A stretch of 64,000 bases of DNA from Leptidea sinapis (lineage: Eukaryota; Arthropoda; Insecta; Lepidoptera; Pieridae). This document shows positions 47,301-59,300 of the stretch, one piece after another. Positions within the stretch are counted from its first letter, which is position 1. Each line of letters starts with the position of its first letter. Position numbers and translations under genes: made by a program. The notes beneath the pieces were generated by a model. The model did no database searches. It was not told the DNA's origin and was given only the letters and a program-made list of their open reading frames with translations. Location: positions 13,912,501 through 13,976,500 of the forward strand of contig NC_066282.1 of assembly GCF_905404315.1 (NCBI RefSeq). Direction: 5' to 3'.

Positions 47301-50300
47301 CAAAATAAGACAGGGGCGTGCATTAGTTTTCTTGCAAGAAAGACACTGTAGATGTAACTAGTCGTAGTTGCGCTTTAGTCGGACAGTACTACATAAGTAT
47401 GAAACGCTGCTTGCTTCGTAGATGTAATCTGTAGAATACCTGCCGTAAGTAGTACATTAACTTTAACACTAGTGCTATATTTATTTGTTTTAGTTCATAA
47501 GAAGGTAGGCATTACCTAATTGCCTATATGATATGCACGCCCCTGTCCATAGGATAAGCGAAGTTACCGACGTAGTTCAAATGATTGCGAAACTGAAGTG
47601 GCATTGGGCACGGCACATAGTTCGATGGACATAGATGGCCGCTGGGGCAGGAAAATCCTCAAATAGCGACCACGTACCGGAAGACGCAGTGTTGGTAAGC
47701 CACCCACAAGATGGACCGACGATCTGGTCAAGATCGCCGGAATACGTTGGATGAGGGCAGCGCAGGACCGATCGCCGTGGAAATCTTTGTAGTAGGCCTT
47801 TATCCAGCAGTGGACGTCTTCCGACTGATAGTGATGATGATGATGAAGCCCACATTTCGCCGGCTATATTTCTAGTTGCAGCATAATGAAGGGCTAGCAC
47901 ACTGCCGTATAGCGGGGCAATTCTACATTCTAAGCAGCTCTGTAGATCCGTGACCCCGTTATTGGAGAACAATACTTATTTCTTACATAAAAACACTATC
48001 ATATTTCGTGTCATCGGAGTTCTCCCGCCGCGGCCCCGCTCTCGTCTCTCGCTTCGACACATTGCTCGTGCGACACAAGCACATCAAACCTATAACTATG
48101 TATGAAATTACAAACTTTGGCTGACACTGTAAATAAGTTGATTATTCAGTTCTAAAAGAATACGCAATTATTTTTTACTTTTTAGTGCATACCTATTATA
48201 TTGTTTTGGAATATTTATTTGTGAATTAGGTTGTTTTTATTTGTTAAAATTTTTTTAAATCACACATTTCACATTTATTACTAAAAAAAAAGCGGAAATC
48301 CACGTGTACATAGTCGTCGGCACAAGCTAGTTAATATTAAAATAATAATAATTGTACACTATTTAGTTCTTGTTATATTACGGTCTCCAATTAATGACTA
48401 TTTGTACTCCACAGAGGGTGCTGGAAGCACTTGAGAAAGGCGAAAAGGATATTGCAGAATCACAGCAAAGTGTTGACGCGGCAAAGCCAAGATCGTACTC
48501 CTGGTGGAGTTGGAGGCGATCCACTACTGACCCAAAAAGGTTGGTATCATCTGGTAACATTTGCGCCCTTTAGTCATTAAATATCTTGGCACGCCACGAT
48601 ATGCTCGCTTAAATGTCTTGTGGTGAGGGAAGGGTCGTTCCCTTCCATGCACGCGGTGCGACCAGTCACCGATTCTGACATCGAGTACTCTGATTTTTAG
48701 TAATAGAAGGATTATTATTGCAATTTGGAGCAAAAGCTTTTTGATTGTACTTTGGACCTTCCGAAGGAATTCAATCTCAAATATCATCGTTACCATCAGG
48801 TGGAAGCTTGGTGCTCATACATATCTGAGGTTCTCAAGGATCTTGACTGTTGCCTCTCAATATATTCTTAATAATGTTATGTATGTACATAACACATAAG
48901 TGATTTTGCTAGAAACTGTTATAACCATAATGTTAACAACAGGAAAAAACATAAACTTATAATGCCTACTACTAGGCTAAGTCGAGTTAGTAAGTCTTTT
49001 GTATATGCTTTTAAAAAAGGATCCCAAAAAATGTTCAAAACAAATGTATTACGAAATTCAAAAGAATTTAAAAAAAAACGTTTAGAAGGTAAAGGTTAGC
49101 ATAACATAAATTACATTCTTAATGATACCACAGATTGGGAATGAAGGGACCGCCCTCAGGCTATTAAATAATAAATTATATTGTACGATTTTACATTGTT
49201 ACCATATTTTTATAAAAAAAAAAAGAAGTCCGCTGAGTTTCTTGTGCCCGTTCTTCTCAGGTCTGAGGCATACTTTTCCGAATAGATGGTAGTTTTTGAC
49301 TTTCAATAAGTGATATTAAGTCCTATCTTGAATTTGAATTTCAACTTATAATTGATTCATAAAAAATCCCTGATTTTTCTCACCAGTCTTTGAAACATTG
49401 TCAACCAATTTTTATCTAGATACTTTGTCGCAACTAAAACAATGACCATTATTCATTACATAAGTGACCCAAGTGATAGTTTATCATTAACTCACGTTAT
49501 TTTATCATTTCCGTCATATTAAAGTCATACGATATTATCTACTGTTATTATTCTCATATCTACGTGTTTATTGCATATTTTTCGCTAAACTCCTACAAGG
49601 ACGCAAATCACTGATAGCCTTTTTAGATTTGTCACAATTTTATAATTTGTTAGCCAATTACTGGGTATCTTGTTATTATTTCACCCTGTGTTTCCCCGGG
49701 GCATAAATGGTATAGGAAAGTCCCAGGCCCAAGGGTGTCGTATGAGGCGACAAAGGGCTTTTATCAGTGGGCGCTTAGTCGGCATCCTTTACACAGGATA
49801 ACATATTTAATTCGTTTTTATTCCTGAAAAAATGTTAAGTAAATTGAAATAGCCGTACGCCGAAATCTAAGTTCTCACTCACCACACACACACACACACA
49901 CACAATTAATAGTAAATTGTAAAATTTGGTTTTCAATCATTTCTGTTTATTTCTATATTGTTTACTAAATAAAATGTATCTGCTAATGAAGTTGCGAGAT
50001 ATTCCCAATACAAGTGTCCTAAGACAACATACTGGGAGTCTCAACCACTAAAAAAATGTATATGTAATCTTTGAAATAAACGAAATTTATTTATTTATTT
50101 ATTTAAAGTTGGTAAAGGCGCAGTTGCCAGCTCGCTTTAAATAATATTTGTTGACGTTCTGCACCTTAATTAAATTAGTTCAAAACAATTTGTTATTTTT
50201 AAAGTGATATCCTTCACTTCTGGGTTTAATTATATACAAATTAAATTTGTAACAAAAATTTACTTTTTTAAATTTAGAAAGTAGACATACCAATATTTAC

Positions 50301-53300
50301 GGACCATGCGTCACTCGAACGTTTGGCTCAGTTGGTCGTGAAGAGCGCTCGGACGGAACCAGAGAGGATCCGGGTTCATATTGGTTGGTTAATTTATATA
50401 AATTTGTTAATTTCCCCAGACCTGACCCATCTCCGCCAAAAGGTGCACTGGAGCACGGTACGATAACTGAGATGCGTACAGAGCCTGTTTCCCGCGACGT
50501 TGCCGATGTTCCCACCATAGACAAGGTTGATGGCAAGACAGAAGTGACAGAAGAAATGAGTCTCGGAGACATTATGGAGCCTATTCGCGTCCACGAACTG
50601 CCGCACGACCCCCACGGGTTTGACCTACCAGGTATTTTATTAGACTAGACCACATCTGCGCGCTAATCACTCTCGAGAGGCTTTTTTATAACGGAGATCA
50701 GCTACATGACTAACATCATTTATTTTAAACGGATATAGTCCCGTTTTGCCAGAGTTGATACCGACTAGTTTTCGACTATTCGGAGTCCTTTCATCAGGGA
50801 TTAATGATGATTTATAGTGGACATTGTGAGTACATTTTGTGCACCCGTGAACTTATGTGAACTATTTGCTATTGCTCATTTTATTCGGCTACTGCGAAGA
50901 TGCGTGGTTAGACTAAACCACAGATAGGTAGCTGTATCGCGGTTAAACATTGACACACTTATGTATGTCAATACATTATCTTATTTTAATTGTATTCCAA
51001 ATGGCGTTCAAAACAACTAATCATTAAAACTGCTCAACCGTTATATTTTTTCCATTTACAACCACTTCGGAAAAAGTTGAGCTTTAATAAGAATAAGTGA
51101 CAAGAAACTCGTTACCATTCTTTTAAATCAACATTTACAGATGTAGGTATATACTAGCTGACCCGCCCTATAAATTACTTTAAAAAAATTCAATAAAAAA
51201 TTGGGGTATGAAAAATAGATGTTGGCTGATTCTCAGACCTACGTTTTTTATCTAATTTTTATACAAATCTGTTCTGCCGTTTCGGAGGAGTCTGGTAACA
51301 TACACCGCCACACGAGAATTTTATATATTAGATCTGTTATTTTGTAAAAAAATTAATTTGTGTTTCATCGCGGAACTACTTCAGTGAAATATCCAATTTA
51401 AACTTTTTATTAAAAAAAATGTAACAGCTTCAGCCCTATTTCTCGTATAATTGAGGTAAGAGCCCTCTGTGACTGATAAACATTTTATCATAAGCTTATA
51501 AATAGAGTATCGTTTGACCCCTTGTGAACTCGGGAACCGTGGTAAAAGTACCTACAAGTGATCGCCCTATGGTCGGATATCATATTATAATATAGCACTA
51601 GAGATCATAATTGCTTCTGGTTTTAGTGGAATTACTATAATAGTATTTTATGCAACAGTTGTATAACAAGGGTCATACAACACGAATGGTGTGGGCAATG
51701 AATGACGCCACGAGCGCATTTTGACCAAGTTATACAACGTGTCGCATACAATAATTATTCTACGATTAAGTAATTTTAAATTGAACAAACAAATACTACA
51801 AGTTACATCAAGTACATTAAGTTAAAGTACGATCACTTTTTTAGGCCATAGACTGACAGAACTGAAAATATATAATGTTATAGCTGTTGCAAAAAGTAAT
51901 TTACTCGGCGGCAATGGTCTGATTTCAGACCTCTAGTATAATATTGTCTGTAAGAAAGTCATCTAATAAGTAATTAAAGTTAATACTGCAATGATATTTA
52001 TGTAGTTACTTTGTATCCTCACAAAAAATGAAAATTATCGAAAAAAGGGTTTAGTTCCTGGTCAGTGACACAAGGCAATGTGAAAAGAATGGCGTGATTA
52101 AAACGATAACAAATAAAAAGACTTCTTCTTCGTCGGATTACTCTTGACAGAGCAGTCGTGGTCACGTCGAACGACGAACGATTCTACGCCAGTTATCCCT
52201 GGCTGTTGCTTCTCTAACACATGTGTTGAGGGGAGTAAGAAGACATAGGTACTTAAAACGTACGTACCTACAAAATACGTCTAAAGAAGGACGCTTTGAG
52301 TCACGTAATTGCTGTTAATTATTAATTAATTAATTATGTATGTATTGTTAATTAATTCACTGCATATGTTGCACAAATTGGTTTTAGCTTTCTGTTTTCG
52401 CCGTCCACTTTTTAACCCACATACACCTGATAAAGGCCGAACAACTTAGTATCACAGTATTTTCGTAAATCCACAGGAGCCAGTGACGATTGATTGCGAT
52501 ATGTTGCGGTTTTTATATCTGGACAACTACGGTATACTGTGATAATTTCCTGACCAATGAGCTTTCCGTATGTGGTTCCCCTGCTCACCCCAATTGGTTG
52601 ACGGAATTGTTTGCATTGCGAATATATAGGTATTTGGAGTCTACTGGGTTATAAGTTCGAGGGTTTTTTGTATTGTATTTGCCTATTTATATATGTATAC
52701 TAGCTCACCCAGCAAACATTGTATTGCCGATATTAAAATCGCGATACAAAAGTAACTGTTGATCGTAGATGGGTGAAAATTTGAAGTTGTATGTATTTTT
52801 TAATGCTGACTTATAATCAAACAAATTTGAAAAAAATGTCAAAAAAATTAAAAAAAAAATCGTGTGGACCACCCTTAACATCTGATCTTCGTGGTTGTCC
52901 ATTTTTGTGCGCATTTAACCCGACAGCTAGTAAAACACAATCTTACAATCACATGCTATCATTATTAGCAACAAACGTTACAATCGTAATAGTAGGTATA
53001 CTTCAAAAAGCCTTATGATTATGTAATTAGAGCGTGGTGTTCCCGGCATGTGCGTGCGACACAACCGCCTCGCTTGATAGTTCTTCCCTGACTGACTGCT
53101 CGGCGTTCGCCGGGCGCCCGCTCTCGTCCGCACTTGCACTGCATGCCGATTATACCCGAGCTAAGACGAATACCGAATCATCTTCGCACTCGTCTCTTCT
53201 GCTCGACGTTCTTGACTACGACATATAGATTATTTTATTTTGTACCACCATAAACTTTAATAGAATTGTATTTCTTGGAACAGGTGAGCGGCACGATCAG

Positions 53301-56300
53301 AGCTCGTCGGACTCGGACCAGGACTCGCAGCAAAATGGCAACTCCCGGCGACATTCCACGTTTCGGAAAACACTTCGACTGACATCAGAACAAATAGTAA
53401 ATATTACCATTAACCACCTAATTCCTTCAGAATATACCATCTCAAGGAATATATCTGCACTGTAAGACAAGTTTACATTTTTATCCAGGGGCGTGCATAC
53501 TATATAGGCAATTAAGCAGTGCCTACCTCGTTAAGAACCTACATAAATATAGAACTACCCAACTATTCATAATGGTCCGCTAACTTTAAACAGCCGCTAA
53601 GAAGTGTTTTTTCTCATTCTGACTTAGGTCAATAGAAGAAGACAGAGTGAGAATTAGCAATGCTTTAAGTTAGCAGACTATTATGAATAAGGGGGCTAGT
53701 GTTGAAAGTTGTTTTTGTTTAATTTGGTTTGCAATAGCTAAATTTCGAACTATTATATTATTACTACCTAGAATGACACAAACTAAAATTGGTATTAGGT
53801 TGACCAAATGGTCCGGAAACACACACAACTTCTCAATTTGTTATGTTTTTAAAGTGATAACCCTCACTTCTGGGATTAATACACAAATAAAATTTGAAAA
53901 CAAAATTTTATGAACGACGCGGGACTCGAACCCACGACCTCTCGCGTTTTTGCGAGCCAACCGTTCGAGTTACGTATCGTCATAAAATCTTGTATGCTTT
54001 GTTCCACTCTCAAGCGCGAGGCACGGAACGCGAGAGGTTGTGGGTTTGAATCCAGCATCGTTCATAAATTTTTGTTTTCAAATTTTATTTGTGTACAAAC
54101 AACTTCAATATTTAGACCTCAAAACCTGTTGGATTAAAGCACAACTATGAGTTATGGTTATATCTACAGTACGGGTGCCTACCTTGCTAGAAAACCAATA
54201 TACGCCCCTGTTTATATCATTCATAATTTTCTATAAAGTAGACAAAGTAGTAAAAGCACATGATTGTAATAGTAGCGAAAGGTCTGTACGTGCGAGCAAG
54301 CGCGCACTATTGGCAATACCGTTCCCTCTTATAAAATCAGAAAACCGACTGCCATGATTAAACGTTGAGAATATTTGCCAGTTTTATTATTTTTATTAAT
54401 TCAAAGATAAGATACTTTATAACAGAGTACGTACTGATAAACAATGACGCCTTTTTCGATTTAGATTATATTAACCTTTACACGTGTCAATTACGATCAC
54501 AAGGCCGTCTCTAGTGTCCTGTTGCCTCAGTACGGTTCGCAGTTTCATTACCGTTATGTATATTTTCGTGCAATCACTGTTTTTTTTTGAAGTTTTCATT
54601 GTTACATTTTGACTTTTGTTAAATAATAAGTACTAAGTAATAAGTACCTATAAGAAAAGTAAATAAAATAGTTTTTTACTTAATCTAGATTCATAAATTG
54701 ATTTATCATCATTATAATAATAATAATCAGTACCACAACACAGCATCTTTTTTTAATTTTTTTATGAAAATGGGACGAGACTAGCAGGACGTTCAGCTGA
54801 GGGTAGGAACGCCCTGCCCATTGCAATGCACGGCATTGCCACTCAGGATTATTGAAAACGAAAAAATTCTGAGCACCTTTAGTACTTACATCAATCTATA
54901 ATACATAAATCGTTGTTTAAATATTAATAATAATATCCTAGTGATGCTTGTTTTGCAAAACGACGTTGTGACGTCATCGAATTCAAGTCCAGAGATAATG
55001 TAACCGGATAGTAATGTCACTAATTTGTTTGTAGAAAAACCTAAACCTGCGCGAAGGCATCAATGAGATGGTCTTCAGTGTGACGACGGCCTACCAGGGC
55101 ACCACACGCTGCAAGTGCAACGTGTTCCGCTGGCGGTACGACGACAAGATCGTCATTTCCGACATTGACGGGACCATCACCAAGTAAGTGCCTCGCTCGC
55201 TGTCTGTTTTTTTTGACACTCCGAAATTTTCAATAGCATATATTGACAATTATAATTACATATAGAAAAATCCCGTGGTATAAGAAAATTAACAAAAACA
55301 CAACCGACTTCAAAAACACTACACACAAATCTTATTCTAGTTACGATAATTGTTATTTTTGGAATCGGTGCTTGCTGCCGCTGCCCCGCTCTCGCCTTCT
55401 CACATTGCGCGTGCGACACAAGCACATCTCACCTATAACTATGTATGTAGTAACAAACCTATCTTGGATGACACCGACTCAAAAAATAATAATCGTAGCT
55501 AGAAGCACCAGCTTTCATATTGAAATCGGTTCTCCCAGTGGAAAGTTCTGAGGTAACTAACATAAAAAAACAACGAATTGAGAACCACCTCCTTATTTGA
55601 AATCGGTTAAAAACAAAACCGAAATGTAGAACATGCCACATATTATACCATAATAAGATTTGACTACTATATTTATACTTTCTCCAGATGTTTAAAATAT
55701 TCTTGTTCAATAAGAAGCAATGTAAAATATTTATTCGGTTCAGGTTACGTATGTCGAATTTAGAACTCGATTTGGACAGTGGCAGTTGACACTCGACTAT
55801 AGAAAAAGTGTGCTTATATTGTCTTCAAGCACACTTTTGCTGTTCCGCTATAACACTGAAAATGATATGTCCTTAAATGTGTACCTATAGAACGTCATTG
55901 ACAGCATTTTATAGTAGCTATATGCACTGTAGTAACACTGAAACGTACTTACGTAAATATTGACACACTTTTACACAAACTATCTTCCGCCAAACTAGGC
56001 ATAGCCTGTTCTATGGACAATATTTTATTTTATACAATATACTTAAACATACGTATGAACTTTCATGACCTAGAAACAAACATCCATAGTCATCATATAA
56101 ATGTTTTCAACTACCGGAACCAGGGACCTCTAACTCAGTGGGCAGGGTCACTAACTACTGGGTTATGTAGGTCGTCATGGCTGTAGGCATTTTACGTTTG
56201 CAGCATTTGACAAAATATTTATAGACTTTATGCAAAATGACGCAATAAAAAACTTTTTACGTTTCGAAGAAGTCGAAAAGAATAGGAAATCAGTAAAAAA

Positions 56301-59300
56301 GAATAATAATAACGAGCGCAATTGTAGTGCCGCTCAGAATTTTGGGGTTTTTCAAGAACCCTGAGCGGCACTGCATTGTAATGGGTAGGCCGTATCAATT
56401 ACCATCAGCTGAACGTCCTGCTCGTCTCGTCCCTTATTTTCATAAAAATAAAAATGAATTATTATTATAGATGTTCTGTATTATAACATTAGATATTAGA
56501 TACAGCTAATCACATGTTTTGGCTTCAGATCTGATGTGCTGGGCCACATATTTCCACTGGTGGGCAAGGATTGGGCGCAGTCCGGAGTCGCGCAGCTGTT
56601 CACAAAGATAAAGAACAATGGCTACAAGTTGTTGTACCTGTCAGCGAGGGCTATCGGCCAAGCTGGGGTAACATGATTCCTTACTAATTTACTTTAATTC
56701 AATATTGGTTCACAAATTTTGTCTTACACGTATAACCAAAAGGTGGTTTCCCATGACATCATCATCAGCCGGAAAACGTCCACTGCTGGACAAAGGCTTC
56801 CCCCAAAGATTTCCATGACGATCGGTCCTGCGCTGCCCTCATCCAACGTATTCCGTCTATCTTGACCAGATCGTCGATCTTGTGGGGGGCCTACCAACAC
56901 TGGGTCTTACGGTACGTGGTTGCCATTCGATGACTTTACTGTCCCAACGGCCATCCGTCCTTAAGCAAAATGACCTGATAAAATTTTTCGCTAATCATTA
57001 CCGAAAAATCATTATTTAACCATAAAAAATAAATCAGACACATTACTTTACTTGACCTTTCATAACCTAATAGGTGACCCGCGAATACCTGCGCTCAATA
57101 AAGCAGGGGGAAGTGTGTCTGCCGGACGGACCACTGCTCTTGAACCCAACCTCGCTACTGCGCGCCTTCCATCGAGAGGTCATCGAAAAAAAGCCGGAGG
57201 AGTTCAAAATCCAATGCCTGGCTGATATCAAAGCTCTGTTCCCCACTGGCTCTACTCCGTTCTACGCGGGATATGGTAACAGAGTTAACGTAAGTACAAA
57301 AAATACAATAGATTTTATTTCGCACTTTACATGTACACAGTAACATTTTATGCTGACCCTACACTAGGTGTTGCCGGTCTCGTGGGGGAAATAGTAATAT
57401 TAACAGAAAATAAAAATATACAAACGACTAGTGATTAGCCGCTATTACCAAAACGTAACAAATAAAGAAATAAACTAAAAGTAATAACTACACTAACGCA
57501 ATTAAAACTTAATTAAGTAACTGTATTTTGTTAATATACATTTACACAGCGTTATCTCAATTTTGCCAAATACCAAAATTAGCTGGTTGCAATCAAAGCA
57601 AAAAAGTAATTACAGTATGTATTGAAAAAAGTTCTTAAGAACTTTCTCATATTGATGTTCTGATTATAACCCCTTATTTTAAGGAGTTTAATTATAATTA
57701 ATAATTGATTTGTTAATTAAAATATCCCTTACTTCTGGGACTAATTATGCAAATTAAATTTGTAACCAAAAGTTATGAACTCTCGGGTTCCGTCCGAGCG
57801 CTCTTACCAACTGAGCCAAACGTCCGAGTATGGTCCGTATGGTTCGTAAATCTTGGTATGTCTTGTTCAACTCTCAGGTTGTGGCTCCATCTACAGGATC
57901 TACTTTAAAGTCGAAATCCTGCTCAACCCAATAAACATGTTCTATGTCTGTTTCACCAGCAATATAAGAGATCGAGATGATGGTGGGACATAATCTGAAT
58001 GAGCTTGTGGTGTGACAACCCACAATTCCCGTTTTTTTCTACAGAAATTAAGATACCTATTAATATCCTGTATATACATATAAAATAATAAATGTCGGAC
58101 ACACAATCACGCTCAAAAAGTGTCCGAATCAAAACTCTGCCTACGCGTCTATAAGGCAGAGTTTTCGTTCATAGAATTTGAACATTACTGCCACGAAATA
58201 AGGTGTTAATTTAAATGAATGTTTTCATTTTATCTGTATAAGTTAATTTTAGATTTCGTTCATAGACTTTGAACATTACTGGCATGAAATAAGGTATTAA
58301 TTTGAATGAATGTTTTAACGTTATCTCTGTTAAAGTCAACGCCACTCGGACATTTTTTCGATCGTTTACTAGGAGATTGAATTGTTTATAGTACTTCAAT
58401 AGTTTAAAACATGCTATAAAAAACTGAATACACAATAAGAAGAGAGAGGCAAGAGACCAGAACTAGCAAGTGTTAAATAAAGTTTTTAATACAATTTCAG
58501 GATGTATGGGCATACCAAGCTGTGGGCATTCCCATAGTGAGGATATTCACAATTAACTACAAAGGCGAACTGAAGCACGAGCTCACGCAGACATTCCAAT
58601 CTACGTAAGTGTTATATTTGCCAATGACGTAAGCAGTTTACTGGCATTATGCAACGAATCATCACAGTAGTATAGTATATAGTAGGAATGCACAGTGCTT
58701 TGACATTATTTTGATTTATGCTTTTGCGTTCAGCTCTAAAATACCGCTCGAATAATGTGGCATCGCGCCCTTAAGATAATTTATACGTCGAGATAGAGCC
58801 TTATGCTGCTAGATGAAAACAGACCAGATTTATTACTTTAGTGTCCTAAAGCTACGTCTTACATACTTACACTTGTGTAAGTGTGCGTGCATTGCTCAAC
58901 TGGTTACTTAACTGTCAACGTCATTGTTTTTGACGTTTTCACAGCTGCCACAGTCAATCTTGACGTATAAATGATCAATGTCGCGCCCATTTATCTTAAA
59001 ATATTTTTCTCTTTAACACTATACAGATAGTAAGTGTATATTCTGGAAAAAATTGTGAAGATTTACATGATTAAGCCCTATTTAAACTTACTATCAAATG
59101 AATTACCTTATGTAATAAAATCTAGTATTTTATTAATTTCCCGGTGTAACCCAGTTTTTTTTCTTTTAAAATATTAGGACACGTTTGTAGTCTTACTTGT
59201 AGTATTTGCTTTTTTTTTAATATTCAGTTTGTGTCTGAAGACAGATTGACTCAATTTTGAGATTGAAATATCGTATGTATACTGTAAATATGTATGTACT

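Larger units (their letters stand above)
47116..48414 (+). other. Lipin intron 6
   Basis: 1,299 bp, ending TTTGTACTCCACAG. Holds a CAGGGGCG-type element, an RTE relic and a GCGTGCGACACAAGCACATC-type repeat (about 48,010-48,115) shared with 55,370-55,470. Confidence 0.8.
50632..53283 (+). other. Lipin intron 8
   Basis: 2,652 bp ending TTCTTGGAACAG. Holds two R1 copies and the repeat shared with 24.6 kb. The stretch 51.35-52.69 kb has no feature I can name beyond a TCTTCTTCGTCGGATTACTC-type repeat fragment near 52,125. Confidence 0.8.
53397..55034 (+). other. Lipin intron 9
   Basis: 1,638 bp ending TTGTTTGTAG. Holds a CAGGGGCG-type element with inserted tRNA-headed repeats and an S1 fragment. 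Confidence 0.8.
55184..56528 (+). other. Lipin intron 10
   Basis: 1,345 bp ending TTTTGGCTTCAG. Repeats listed separately. Confidence 0.85.

Noticed and set aside
53034..53228. 64-aa Ser/Ala-rich frame
   Set aside because: Lies in a dispersed repeat also present at 24.6-24.9 kb.
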